Assembly (NCBI GenBank): GCA_010909165.1
Contig: VJWM01000068.1
Span: forward strand, 1,178,001 to 1,242,000
Length of the DNA: 64,000 nt
Direction of reading: 5' to 3'
Source of the DNA: Anthoceros angustus
Taxonomy: Eukaryota > Streptophyta > Anthocerotopsida > Anthocerotales > Anthocerotaceae
Positions 46,769 through 59,137 of the stretch are shown here, one piece after another. Both the position numbers and the translations under genes were made by a program. Each line of letters starts with the position of its first letter. The first letter of the stretch is position 1. The notes beneath the pieces were generated by a model. The model was given only the letters and a program-made list of their open reading frames with translations, was not told the DNA's origin and did not search any database.

Positions 46769-49700
46769 ACCCCCTACATATAAATTGTCATTAAACCGCT
46801 ACGCTGGGAAACCCTTGCCACGAAACCTCCAATATGAAATGGCAACATAAAGGTGTGCCACATCCTCGGAAACCCCTCGGTCATGAAATAGCGGACATCA
46901 GGTGCCTGTGCATCTCGGCATTCCCCATGGCTACTAGGCCATAGGAAGTGTAATGGTGGTCCGCAAATGACGGCACGCAATTTAGGTTGTGACATGAGTC
47001 CAATTGGAGTCGGTCCTGGTAATTAATGATCCCATTCCACAAAGAAACATATTTTGACCCATTTATAATTATGTGTATTTACCCAGTTGCACTGGGACCC
47101 CACTAGTCGACATGCCGTTTTTTCCCTTAGTCGACTTCAGAACTATCCCACCTAGCATGTATTGGTGTGCATATCATCCATTGCCGTCGTTCAACCATGA
47201 CGTCCCGATGGGCGAATGCCTGAGTGTCGTGCTCGGGAAATGTATACGGTCCTGTTCTGTGATCCCGACCGTATCTGCAAGGGCGTCTTGTATCCACTGA
47301 CCAGAACCGGCTGTAATCACGGACCATTGAGGGCGGGTCATGTGTTGGGTCACACTCGTACCAATGGATGTTTAGTATGAATGAATGGACGTCACCATCA
47401 CATTCCACTTGAGAACACATGTCGGCCAGTATTCTTGTTGCCGATGTCCCCAACCATCTCAAATGACCCATGGACCCGGTATCTGTGTTGCCCTTCGATT
47501 GGCATCTGCAGCCATTGTGCGAAAATGATACCCCTAAAATCTAGACCTCGATATTCCGTAACGACAAGTCGTGGCCCATTGCTCGAGCCTTAATTTGACC
47601 AAGTTTGGTTGTCATTCCATGCCCTTCGCAAGGCCTGCCCGAAACCACGTCTTGAAATCCACCTCATCATGTTGGGCATGTCTCTCGTCTTTGCTCACGA
47701 ATAGGCATCATAATTGCAGTGCAACAACAAGTACCGGTCACGGTAAGCTGATGGTCGGCATTAAGAGCCACTTGTTTGCCCATGCCAATCGGGCGTTCCT
47801 CATGATCACATCGTGCTCCGTGGCCGTATAAATGCCGATGTTCGGTGTGCTTCCGCCATGAACTCACTTGCATAATGCATTGCCTCCATTGCAATGTAAC
47901 CAGAAGCCATACTTCCCTCTGGTTTGGCACGCTGCCTAACATGATTTTTCAGGATAAGCATGTACCTTTCCATCGGGTACATCCACCGGGTATGAACAGT
48001 GCCAAATAATTCTACCTCCTCCATAGTACTGCATGATACAATGCCAATCATGGCTCTTGAGTCCGGTTACTTTTGGCCCTGCAAAGCACGAATTCAAGTT
48101 AGCGCCGTAGGTGGTCTCATTGCACATATCTCATCCTTCACGCTTGAAGATCATGCTTCAAGACATAAGAGCCTCCGCAAATGCAACATGTCGTCCTCCT
48201 CCACCGCCCATGGCTACTAGGCCATAGGAAGGAATGGTGGTCCGTGAAATGCAAGCATACGCAATTTAGGTTGTGACATGAGTCCAATTGAGTCGGTCCC
48301 GGTAATTAATGATCCCATTCCACAAAGAAACATATTTTGACCCATTTATAATTATGTATTTACCGCCAATCGGGGACCCCACTAGTCGACATGCTTTTTC
48401 CCTTAGTCGACGTAACTATCCCACCTAGCATGTATTGGTGCATATCATCCATTGCCGCCGTTTCACCATGACGTCCCGGCGGGCGAATGCACGAGTGACG
48501 TGCTCGGAAATGTATACGGTCCTGCTCGTGATCCCGACCGACCGCAAGGGCGCCTTGTATCCACCGAACCTACCGTAATCACGACGGACCATTGAGGCGG
48601 GTCATGTGTTGGGTCACACTGCATCAATGGATGTTTAGTATGAATGACCGGACCGACCATCACATTCCACTTCGAGAACCTGTAATATGCATCAAGTATT
48701 CTTGTTGCCGATGTCCCCAACCATCTCAAATGACCCATGGACCCTGCCCTGTGTTGCCCTTCGATTGGCATCCGCACCATTGTGCGAAAATGATACCCCT
48801 AAAATCTAGACCTCGATATTCAGAACGACAAGTCGTGGCCCATTGCTCGAGCCTTAATTTCGCCAAGTTTGGGTTGTCATTCCATGCCCCTTCTGCAAGG
48901 CCCCGCCCGAGCCACGCCTTGAAATCCACCTCATCATGTTGGGCATGTCTCGATCGCTCACGAATAGGCATCATAATTGCAGAGTGCAACAACAAGTACC
49001 GGCAAAGGGTCATGGGTCAAGATTAAGAGCCACTTGTTTGCCCATGCCAATCGGCGTCTCATGATCACATCGCTCACGACCGTATAAATGCCGATGTTCG
49101 TGCCCGCCATGAACTCACTTGCATAATGCATTGCCTCCATTGTAACAACCTATACTTCCTCCGTTTGGCACGCCGCCTAACATGATTTTTCGGATAAGCA
49201 TGTACCTTTCCATCGGGTACATCCATCGCAAGGAACAAGGCCAGCACCTACCTCCTCCATAGTCTTGCATGATACAATGCCAATCATGGCTCTTGAGTCC
49301 CATTTTTGGCCCCGCAGCACAATTCAAGTTAGCCCCAAGCCCGTAGGTGGTCTCATTGCACATATCTCATCCTTCACGCTTGAAGATCATCCGCTTCAAG
49401 ACATAAGAGGCCTCGGCAAATGCAACATGTCGCCCTCCTCCACCGCCACAACCATGGCTTGGAATCGTTTGTCTCCATATCTAAGCAGGTTGCAATGGTG
49501 TCACTCGACCGGTCAAAATTCCCCATATGGCCTTGGCATTGTTCACTTCTACATGCATTACATCCTTTGCCCATAGCTTGTGTATGTGGGTAAGATAAGG
49601 CAGCGTAGGATCGTGACTCATGGTTACTCCCACACTCGTGTTCCTCCTTTGCTGCATCGGCATCCAATTTGCATTTCAAGAGAACTTCGGGCTGCAAGTG

Positions 49701-51990
49701 GGCGTGGCGCATTTCGCATCTATTATCGAAAGCATCGATCAAAATGACCGTGGTGTCAAGTTGCTACACCATCGCGGGCACCAATGTACAAGATTTTGTC
49801 TAAGTCTGACCGGTGGCTCTAGGCCTATCGATCAATACACGCGAGTGACCGGACTTGCGGGCCAAGCAAATTTTCCATCGGGTACATCCATCCGGTATGA
49901 GAGTGCCAAATAATTCTACCTCCTCCATAATATCATATTGCATGATACAATGCCAATCATGGCTCTTGAGTCCGGTTACTTTTGGCCCCGCAGCACGAAT
50001 TCAAGTTAGCCCCAAGCCCGTAGGTGGTCTCATTGCACATATCATCCTTCACGCTTGAAGATCATGCTTCAAGACATAAGAGCCTCGGCAAATGCAACAT
50101 GTCGTCCTCCTCCCACAACCATGGCTTGGAATCGTTTGTCTCCATATCTAAGCAGGTTGCAATGGTGTCACTCGACCGGTCAAAATTCCCCATATGGCCT
50201 TGGCATTGTTCACTTCTACATGCATTACATCCTTTGCCCATAGCTTGTGTATGTGGGTAAGATAAGGCAGCGTAGGATCGTGACTCATGGGTTACTCCCA
50301 CACTGGTGTTCCTCCTTTGCTGCATCGGCATCCAATTTGCATTTCAAGAGAACTTCGGGCTGCAAGTGGGCGTGGCGCATTTCGCATCTATTATCGAAAG
50401 CATCGATCCGAAATGACCGTGGTGTCAAGTTGCTACACCATCGCGGGCACCAATGTACAAGATTTTGTCTAAGTCTGACCGGTGGCTCTAGGCCTATCGA
50501 TCAATACACGCGAGTGACCCGGACTTGCGGGCCAAGCAAATTTTCCATCGCACATCCATCGCAAGGAACAAGGCCAGCACCTACCTCCTCCATAGTCTTG
50601 CATGATACAATGCCAATCATGGCTCTTGAGTCCCATTTTTGGCCCCGCAGCACAATTCAAGTTAGCCCCAAGCCCGTAGGTGGTCTCATTGCACATATCT
50701 CATCCTTCACGCTTGAAGATCATCCGCTTCAAGACATAAGAGGCCTCGGCAAATGCAACATGTCGCCCTCCTCCACCGCCACAACCATGGCTTGGAATCG
50801 CTTTGTCTCCATATCTAAACGGGTTGCAATGGTGTCACTCGACCGGTCAAAATTCCCCATATGGCCTTGGCATTGTTCACTTCTACATGCATTACATCCT
50901 TTGCCCATAGCTTGTGTATGTGGGTAAGATAAGGCGAGGATCGACTCATGGTTACTCCCACACTCGGTGTTCCTCCTTGCCGTGCATCACCGTCCAACGC
51001 GCAAGAGAACTTCCTAACACAAGTGGAGGGCGTGGCATTTCGCATCTATTATCGAAAGCATCGACCGAAATGACCGCGGGTGTGTCGCCAGTTGCTACAC
51101 CATCGCCGGCACCAATGTACAAGATTTTGTCTAAGTCTCACGACCGTGGCTCTAGGCCTATACTCAATACACGCGAGTGACCCGACTTGCAGCCAAGCAA
51201 ATTTCACCGGGATAATCACATGTTGCAACCACCGGTCTTTGCAGCTTGAAAAATCTTTCGGTATCATCAATTGGCTTGGAGAAGTCCTCACAATCCACAC
51301 CTACCCATAGCTACGCCAATTCCAACCAATGGTTGCAAGTACACGTCCATGTTTGGCACGCTTGGGTCCCGGAATCACCATAGACATCAAAATGCGTTCC
51401 TTTTGGTGGATAGCAGTGGAAGGTTTTGGATGACCGAAGCACCGCCATATTGAGTTGGAGCATGATCGATGGCCCGACGGGTTGAGGCCGTCTGTACAAA
51501 TAGAGAGTCGAACGTTCCTATCGTCGGCACCAAAATTTTCCACGCCATCAAGAGCAACCCAGGCAGGGGTGTCAGCCATAATCCGCATCTTACCATCCCG
51601 ACTTCGATTGTGTGCCCACCAAGTCATATCAGTAGCCATGGCGGGGCACCTGAAGATCCTCCTAAGGCGTTCCACCAAAGGGAAGTGGAAGTATGACTTC
51701 CGCGGAACCTTGTGTCGGCCAACGGGATCGCGGTATCGAGGCTCGCCACAAAAACAATTCAATTCCACTGCAAGCGGCCCCCAAAACACACAACAATCCT
51801 TCACACATGCATCTATACGTTACAACTCTCCACCTTCATAAGAATGTGACTTGCAGCTTGTCGTGATTGGGGTAGAGAATTTGGGCGAGGCAGAGCATCC
51901 GCTAACCACCTTGAACACACTGATCGCACTGCTCGATAAGTTGTGTCTCACCTTGCGCTCACAAGGGCAAGCGTGCACGACAACCGATCG
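46769..51990 (-). pseudogene. TNP2-type transposase of the inner CACTA element, rearranged
   Basis: Reading from the right: MKDCCVFWGP, STDGLNPSGHRS-like near 51470, then VIPGPKRAK, TLPYLTHIHKLWAKDVMHVE, SKPWLWRW, GLKSHDWHCIMQ, RWMYPMERYM, RQRAKPEGSMASGY and finally VDTRRPCRYGRDHRTGPYTF near 47280. These match, in order, the blocks of the outer element's TNP2 (transposase core, DUF4218, DUF4216). The enzyme cuts and rejoins element ends. This gene cannot be functional as it stands: middle and 3' blocks are present two to four times and frames break often. Confidence 0.85.
46940..51250. repeat. Tandem duplications inside the inner TNP2 gene
   Basis: The ACCATGACGTCCCG block occurs at about 47197 and 48466. 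The CATGATACAATGCCAATCAT block occurs at about 48028, 49267, 49943 and 50599. The CATCCTTTGCCCATAGCTTG block occurs at about 49560, 50227 and 50895. Periods are about 1.27 kb on the left and 0.67 kb on the right, showing at least two rounds of duplication. Confidence 0.88.
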
Positions 51991-52026
51991 AGTGGATGCA
52001 TGCCCCATCTATGACAAACAAAGGTT

Positions 52027-54586
52027 TTGAGGCCTCTTCAGACGATTGATGCCATTGATCGGGGCGGAGGATACAAAACCGTGCAGGTGGACCATTGCCC
52101 CGCCATCTCGGGCATGGTCAATAGGTGGCTCGGTATTGAGTGTCGTGGCACGGACTCGGTGCAAAGAATGGACCATCTCGACGCTTTCGTCACCCGTGTC
52201 GGCCCTACATTGCGCTTTGAGCCCTCCCAGCCCCATTGTGGATGAATATGTGGAATAACTCCAAGGCCGTGTCATACGATCGTTTTCATCGATCCAACAA
52301 GCGCCGGCCCTTGAAGATAGTCACTTGGTCAGCGTCCCTACAAGAGATTCAATGGTGTGTTAGAACGGATGCATACGCTAGCGTGCCAAGATGCAATGGT
52401 GTGGTAAAGATGTGATGCAGACTGGAATTCATGGCAAATCTCAGCGCGCGCTATGATGTCCCAGTGCCTGGAATGGGCGAGCGCGATGTCTGCCCTCACG
52501 GGATGCTCATTACCAATGCAATCAGGACATGGGGCGCGGCCCCTAATTGCGGTTCGACAGGACCATCGGAATCCATGTTCGCGCCGACTTAGTGAGGTTG
52601 TTCTGCATCTAACATTTAGACGAAGCGTCAAAGGGTTCGAGGCTAGATGGGCCGCAAAGGGCCATTGCCGTGTTGCCGAGAACGGCCATCACGCCCGCCG
52701 AATTGGGCGGACATGGCTAGAACGGGCCTCACGCCCGGTTCCTTCGACTGTGGGCATCGATTGCAAATTATAGTACCACGTGTGGCCGTCTGGCTCGTCG
52801 GTACCAAATGCGATATGTGTACCTAGCCTTGAGGGTGCAAAAACCTTGGCAAGGTTACGCTCGACCACGGCATCAAAGTGTGCGACATCTTGAAGCTCAC
52901 CAGCGGCACTTGGTTCTGGCGGTGCTTTAACAATTCAGACTCGGCCTTGTAGCGAAGTTGCAAACTCGGGGGAATGGCCCAGCGGCCGCAGCAATCACGA
53001 GGATGGGCCAATCCCAATGCCGCCGATGCCGCTCATTCCTGCAGTTGGACACGACCGTGACATGGACCTTGTGAGCGGGGTACGCCGAGTCTAGTTCATC
53101 GCGGCCATCGAAGACGCCGGAGCCCTGACCGTACCATCGCCCAGGAGTGAACCCCTTGTGGCAGTGGGAGCATGCTCCTCACCTCCGGCGGAGATTGCGA
53201 TTACGTATGCAGGGCCTTGAGGCGGATGAGGTCGAGGTTCCCGAAGTATGGACTCCTGGACGTGGGCGCTGGGTATTGCAAATTGCGGAGGGGAGCGCCA
53301 TCGACCTCATGGAGAAGCACTATCACATCACGCGTCTCAGCAATGATGATGCAGGACCACTGCCATTGCGCTCCATCGCCGGTGCAAGCAATGTCCGAAA
53401 GTGGTGGGTTGGATGTGCATCGAGGTTGGGGCAAGGCATGGTGGACCGAGCCAAGGAATTGGGCATATTTGTGGCCGATGTGGTAGAGGCACCGAGGGCG
53501 TCACACATCTCTTGAACATCCCAATTGTTCTTTGAGGTCGGGACCCCGGTGAGCAAGATGTTTTTGTCCCACTGCTCACCAAGTTTGACGATTGGTTATC
53601 GACACGAGCCACCTTTCGGCGGGACCCAAGGCCAAGGCATCCGGTCAGGCCGGTTGGAGACCATGCGGGTGAAGGAAGCCTACTTCAGCTGGAGCGGGAG
53701 ATCCAGGACCTCGAGCTCACTGTGGGGCCAAAAATTGTGTTCGCCTGCTGGCCCACCGTAGGATCCCAAGCGTCGGTTGTGTGGAGGCCTCTCGTCCACT
53801 CCATGAATTCATCAGGCGCCGCAAGATCGTCGGTCAAGCGAAGATTGTGTCCATGGAGGTTGATATGCATCGGGCATCACCACCTTTTCTTGCATGCCCT
53901 TCATTTACAACGATCGAGGCCTTTGTGTGCTATTCGATTTTATGTCTAATGAGGCCGCATTCGAGGTGCTCGAGCTTGCAATGCCATCGTGAGGACGTGC
54001 CACTGCATTGGTAGCCGGAAAGGTTCGGTGATGGTTCTTTGGCAAGACATATGCATTCATCTTTGAGCCTCGGACATTGCGGCAGATTGTGGTAGTGGAC
54101 GTGCACGCAGCTCTGGCATGGAGATCGTAGGTTTTTTTCAAGACGAATACACATGTGTAGCGGCATGAGGCATTAGGCAATTTTGGAATTGTGTTCGCCT
54201 GCTGGCCCACCGTGGATCCCAAGCGTCTGGTTGTGTGGACAGGCCCTCTCCACTCCATGAATTCATCAGCGCCCGCAAGATCGTCAACTCAAGATTGTGT
54301 CCATGGAGGTTGATATGCATCGGGCATCACCACCTTTTCTCGCATGCCCTTCATTTACAACGATACTGAGGCCTTTGTGTGCTATTCAAATTTTATGTCT
54401 AATGAGCAGGCTGCATTCGAGGTGCTCAGAGCTTGCAATGCCATCGTGAGGACGTGCCACTGCATTGGTAGCCGGAAAGGTTCAGCAGTGGTTGCTGGCA
54501 AGACATATGCATTCATCTTTGAGCCTCGGACATTGCGGCAGATTGTGGTAGTGGACGTGCACGCAGCTCTGGCATGGAGATCGTAG
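52027..54586 (+). pseudogene. Plus-strand accessory gene of the inner CACTA element
   Basis: Pieces with protein-like character are a 122-codon frame at 53147-53515 (QIAEGSAIDLMEKHYHITRL, ASNVRKWWVGCASRLGQGMV) and a C-terminal exon ending at 54586. The latter includes VGPKIVFACWPTV, VDMHRASPPFLACP, EAFVCYSNFMSNEQAAFEVL, RACNAIVRTCHCIGSRKGS and VVVDVHAALAWRS-stop. The last exon is duplicated. A related peptide flanks the outer transposase at 18060-18360, so the family belongs to these CACTA elements. I recognise no known domain. It lies divergent to the transposase 5' end. Confidence 0.5.
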
Positions 54587-54590
54587 GTTT
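53725..54590. repeat. About 465 bp tandem duplication of the accessory 3' exon
   Basis: ATTGTGTTCGCCTGCTGGCC recurs at about 53733 and 54189, and the following sequence is repeated through ATGGAGATCGTAGGTTTTTT. The second copy keeps the longer open frame. Confidence 0.9.
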
Positions 54591-55003
54591 TTTTCAAGAC
54601 GAATACACATGTGTAGCAGCAGCATGAGGCATTAGGCAATTTTGGAGATTGTGTTTTGTGAGACGGACTTGGAAGTTTGACATGCCTAGTGATGGCTTTT
54701 TTGGGCTTGCTCGACATGACGGTGTATGCAGCAAGCTTGGGGACTACATTTTGTGTTCACATCAAAAAGTAACCCCCTCATACTTCGTACACTCATGTGT
54801 CGCGGTGGTAGATAAACGGTACTCGAAAAGGGTGACCAACGTTCGACCTTGCTACCAGTTGTCCTTTTAGAAGTTATAGAACATCAAGCGGGCTAGGGGC
54901 AAACCAGGGTTCAAACCACAACTCAGTACATAGTTCGTTCCCTTAAGCATGCCCAGTTGGTGGCCCTCAACCCGGTTCCTATGGTGCTAGCCAGGACATG
55001 GCG

Positions 55004-55275
55004 CCTCCGGATACAGTAACACCGGCTACTTGGCCCATATGGCACATTGCCATGCCCTCCCGGATACGGTAACACCGGCTACTTGGCCCATGTGGCACAC
55101 CGCCATGCCCTCCGGATCGTGACATTGGCTACTTTGCATGCAACACACGCATGCTACACACCAGAGAAGGGGACACTGGTACAACAACCGGTGCAGCGCT
55201 ACCAACCTGCTTGGGTGAACGAAATTTATCCGGTTACAAAGGGCGTGAACAAGATTTATCCGGTCACAAAGGGCA
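55004..55275. repeat. Subterminal tandem repeats of inner CACTA element
   Basis: At 55004-55136 there are about 2.5 copies of a 52 bp unit (CCTCCGGATACAGTAACACC, GGCTACTTGGCCCATATGGC, and so on). At 55219-55275 there are two copies of a unit of about 30 bp with ATTTATCCGGTTACAAAGGG. Subterminal repeats of CACTA elements commonly bind the transposon proteins; a role here is inference. Confidence 0.75.
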
Positions 55276-55411
55276 AATGTATCACGAGGACATGGCACGT
55301 TATTATGCTTACGGTGGAGTGTGACGTCCAACAGCCATTCACGTTATAATCAAGTATGCCGTTATTATTTTATAACACCAATATCACGAGATCTTGCTAC
55401 GTGATATATGG

Positions 55412-55443
55412 TGCGTTAAAAAGCCATATGTTTTGTAGTAGTG
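55412..55443 (-). repeat. Right terminal inverted repeat of inner CACTA element
   Basis: TGCGTTAAAAAGCCATATGT then TTTGTAGTAGTG, the exact reverse complement of 19106-19137. Followed by AAA, the second copy of the target duplication. Confidence 0.97.
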
Positions 55444-57990
55444 AAAGGTGCTGAAAACCCAGCTGTCCCGAGTGCTGCACCTATTACCATCTCCGGCCAT
55501 GGTGCGGAAGTAGTACCCCATGGTCTCTAAACCGCGGTATGTTGTGACCATCTGTCGAGGGCCATTGACTATTGCCCATATGTCTTCATATCGAGCCATT
55601 CCAGCCCACTTGCGTTGTCGGACACCAGCCTCCAGCCAATTCAAGAGGTTTGTCCCATCAGTGGCACTTGCTTCAAACTCACTGCGGACAGCCTCCAGGG
55701 CCTCAGAATGCAATATGAAGTGCCTACAGCTGCATTGCAGTTAGTTTTTTCTTTTGGGCTTTCCCAATTGGCCGCTCTGCCGAACGATCCAAAGTGTGAT
55801 GAAATAGAGGGGCTTGCCCAGGGTTCCTGGCCGCCAGGAAGTCGGATGCATAAAACATACTTTCCATGGCCAAGTACCTTGTGGCCATACTCCCTTCCGG
55901 CTTGGCATGTTGGCGGATGGATTGCTTCAGCACATGCATATGTCTCTCGATAGGGTACATCCAGCGGGCATGGACTGTGCCGTGAGTGGCAACCTCATCG
56001 ACAAGGTGGATGATCATGTGCTGCATAGGATTCCACAACACGGACGGGTAACAACGTTCTAATTCCACCATAGTGTCCACCACTTTCAGCCGCATTGCAG
56101 GGATGTCTTGCGGATTAATTGCCTTCTGGCAAATCCACATGTAGATGGAGCTGAACTGGACGAAGGAAGCATACTCTGGACCATTTAGGCGCCGGCGCAA
56201 AGCTATTGGGAAGTAAAACTGCATTAGAAGGTGCCAATCGTGGCTCTTCAACCCGGTCACTTTTGACCCCCGAAAACAAGTCGAAAGGTTAGACCCAAAC
56301 GCAGTAGGTGGCCGCACCTTACACAACTCATCCTTCACGCCCTGAATGTCCGCCTTTGATAATGTGTAGGAGGCCGCGGGAATGTGGGCTTCCCCGGTGT
56401 CATCAACCACTGGCCACAACCATGGCTTGGAGTCCAAATCCATCAAGTCAACGCGTGAATTGTGCGTATCCTATCGTCCACTCCATATGTGCCAGAAAGC
56501 TTGGCAATTGTTGACCTCTGTGTGCATTACATCTTTCAGCCACAACTTCGGTATTGATACCAAATAGGGCAAGGTGTCAATGAAAGCGGATTTTCGGCTG
56601 ACGCCCCATACCCTTCCGTGTGCCCTGTCACCCGGGGGTGCGTTAGCCCATGCCGACATTTCTTGAATGATGTCATGTACTGAGCGGAGAGGGGCGGAGG
56701 TCGCAGCTCGACAGTGTTATTGAAATAGTCGCACTGCTCGACCCGCCTAGGATCATCTTGCGTGGGGCACCACCGGCGGTTTCTGTCACAAACAATCTTG
56801 TCCAGCACATGCGACTAGCGTGGCTGCAAATGAGGCCATAATCGAAACACACAATCTTAACTTGGTAACCCAAAAGGGCACCAATCCCAGGGTAATCACA
56901 TGTTGCATGGAGAAGGGCAGCCCGGAGGTGGAAGAAGTGGAACGGATCCGTCTCCGGCTTCGAAAAATCTGCTGCTGGCACACCAACCCATAGCCTGGCC
57001 AGCTCCTCTAACAAGGGTTGGAGGTAGACATCCAAATTCTTGACCTGTTTCGGCCCGGGCACGATAATTGGCATCAGAATACGTTGCTTCTTTGTAGTCA
57101 GCCACGGGGGGAGGTTGTGGATGAAAAGCAGAACAGGCCATATAAGAGTATGAAGCGGACCGGTGACCGCTAGGATTGAACCCGTCTGTGGAGATGCCAA
57201 GGCGGATATTCCAATCTTCTAGCCCAAAATCATCAAGGGCCTGCTTACTCCAAGCGGGGTTATCGGCCATGATTTCAGCGGCCGCCGACACCGGTGCTCC
57301 CTCCACCAAGTGAGCTGGCGGGCAGTGGATCGACAGCGTGATCTCAGACGCAAGGCGACAGGAAAATAAAACATGGTTTTGCGGGGAATAGACTGACCGG
57401 TAGCACCAATCCGGAATTGTGGCTCATCGCAAAACTCGCAAGCTGTATGGCCGGCCCGAGGTCCCCAGAACAGACAGCAATCTCCCACACACGCGTCAAT
57501 GCGGACGCATCCATGGCCTATATGCAACAACATTTTCCTGACATCCGAGCGCGAGCTCGGCATATCGTTCGATTTTGGCAAAATGGAAGTTGACAGAAGC
57601 CAGAAAATGGCGGACATGCCGGAGTCAGAGATCTTGAATCGGTCCTGAATGTTGAGCAACGCCAGGGCCCCAGACAACCTTGTATGCTGGGCATCTTCAG
57701 AGCCAGTGACTGTCCACAGCGGCTGAGATGCCTCTGTTTCCAATCCAGATTGGGCGCTCGGAAAACACTCCTGCAATGGAGGGTGCCGTGGCCCCGTCCA
57801 GCCGAGGCGCATCCATATCTGCACCGGCCTCTCAAATAGGAGTGCGAGGAGACGCGAATCGGGCGCATCATCGCCAAGGCCCCATCATGTCGTGGGCTGC
57901 CGGGAAGAGTCGGGCAAGCGGGGCTGTCCATGTTCATCCGGAGGTTGGGGGTGGAAGGAGGCCTCCACACCGTGCAACCACCGGGCACCC
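55444..57990 (-). pseudogene. Outer CACTA transposase (TNP2 type), 5' and central coding part
   Basis: In order from the right: ALLNIQDRFKISDSGMSAIF, RIDACVGDCCLFWGP, CEFCDEPQFR, LGISTDGFNPSGHRSA near 57190, PPWLTTKKQRIL, VPGPKQVKNLDVYLQPLLEE, HLRAALLHATCDYPGIGALL, KLWLKDVMHTEVNNCQAF, SKPWLWPVVDD, GLKSHDWHLLMQFYFPIALR, a DUF4218-type block (HARWMYPIERHMHVLKQSIR, AKPEGSMATRYL) and GLETMGYYFRT. These are the blocks of En/Spm TNP2 transposases. Frames change near 57200, 56900 and 55700, some perhaps at introns. The coding sequence is interrupted at 55444 by the inner element and resumes at 19105. It is far less rearranged than the inner TNP2. Confidence 0.88.
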
Positions 57991-57999
57991 AGCAAGTGA

Positions 58000-58743
58000 G
58001 AAGGTGAGGTGGAAGAGGGGTGGTCTACCACCACCGGCGAGGCGTAGCAATGCGAAGGAAATGGCTTACCTCGGCAAGTAGGCGGGCCCAAGAACGCTCG
58101 TGTCGCAACGCGATGTCCTGCCGAATTGGCTGTGTGCTGCCATCGCAACCCGGACATTGGCACAAAACTCAGGGAATTTGCCGATTACTGTATGGGATGT
58201 CCATGGGAGCTGATGCGAGATGTGGCAAAGGCGCAATGCAACCTCTACCCTGAAGCCTACACTGTAACACTGCGGATCCTACTCCTTATAAATGGAGAGA
58301 GGCGGGAGGGGAGGAGGGGAGGGGAGGGGAGGAGAGGAGAGACAAAGCCATTGCGGGGTCACGGCCGCTTACACGGGCCGTGGGCGTCCCCACTCACGCC
58401 TTTGTGTGCCCAGATACAATCGTGATGAAATGCATCCACTGTTCACGATCAAGCTGGCGACACAACGGCTGGGAACGAGAATTGAGGTTATTTTCCCGGT
58501 TTTGTCGGACGGGTTACGGTGGAACCCAAACCCAGCAATAGCTGACCATAGTGAGGCAGTGGTTACCGTGCAGATATATGACGGTAGAAAACACGATGCG
58601 GAGGTTCGTCATAAATAGCAATTGACAAAGAATATGAAATTGTCTTAGGTCTTACAAAGCGTCTTATACATATGATAGCCCAGCATACCTCCCACCCACT
58701 GTCATATACCACTTGTCATAAAAAGGTGCTTTTTGTAGTAGTG
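58000..58743. mobile_element. Right end of the outer CACTA element
   Basis: The element ends ...AAAAAGGTGCTTTTTGTAGTAGTG at 58743. Read from the other strand this is CACTACTACAAAAAGCACC, a standard CACTA terminus. The subterminal zone has repeated GTCATA-type words near 58608, 58702 and 58715. A purine run of G and A lies at 58299-58341. No matching left terminus was found in the window. Confidence 0.75.
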
Positions 58744-59074
58744 ATGGTTTCAGTCCACGCTGAAGTTCGTCTCAACCTGTCGAATGGATTCAATGCTGAA
58801 AGAGGTTTCCAAAGATTCCATGGTGATACAATGTAGATTGCGCATGTTACCCTGCAGCACACTCCACAAAGGCTCAACATTTATTCCATGTTTTGATATA
58901 TTGTTGATTTCCATGTCAAAATACCTTATGATGCTCATATTGTTTCTTTTTTCTAAAGAAAATATATAAATCTCATGTGGATAGAATGTTGATTAAGCAT
59001 CCACATTCCATATTGATTACATGTAATATAATATCTAATGATAATACTAATTCTTACAATAAATTATATAAATA

Positions 59075-59137
<63 letters not shown>

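Larger units (their letters stand above)
19106..55443 (-). mobile_element. Inner CACTA (En/Spm) DNA transposon, 36.3 kb with nested insert
   Basis: Begins CACTACTACAAAACATATGG and ends with its exact reverse complement. The perfect terminal inverted repeats are 32 bp (19106-19137 and 55412-55443). It is flanked by AAA on both sides (19103-19105 and 55444-55446), the 3 bp target duplication expected of CACTA elements. It encodes a TNP2-type transposase (about 46900-52000, minus) and accessory coding regions on both strands. A complete LTR retrotransposon (27704-46768) is inserted in it, leaving about 17.3 kb of its own sequence. Its transposase is degenerate, so it is probably not autonomous now. 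Confidence 0.93.

Noticed and set aside
46769-47110. Possible extra LTR or solo repeat right of the Ty3-type element
   Set aside because: The ACCCC duplication fixes the element end at 46768. The following sequence recurs at about 48230 as part of the TNP2 duplication.
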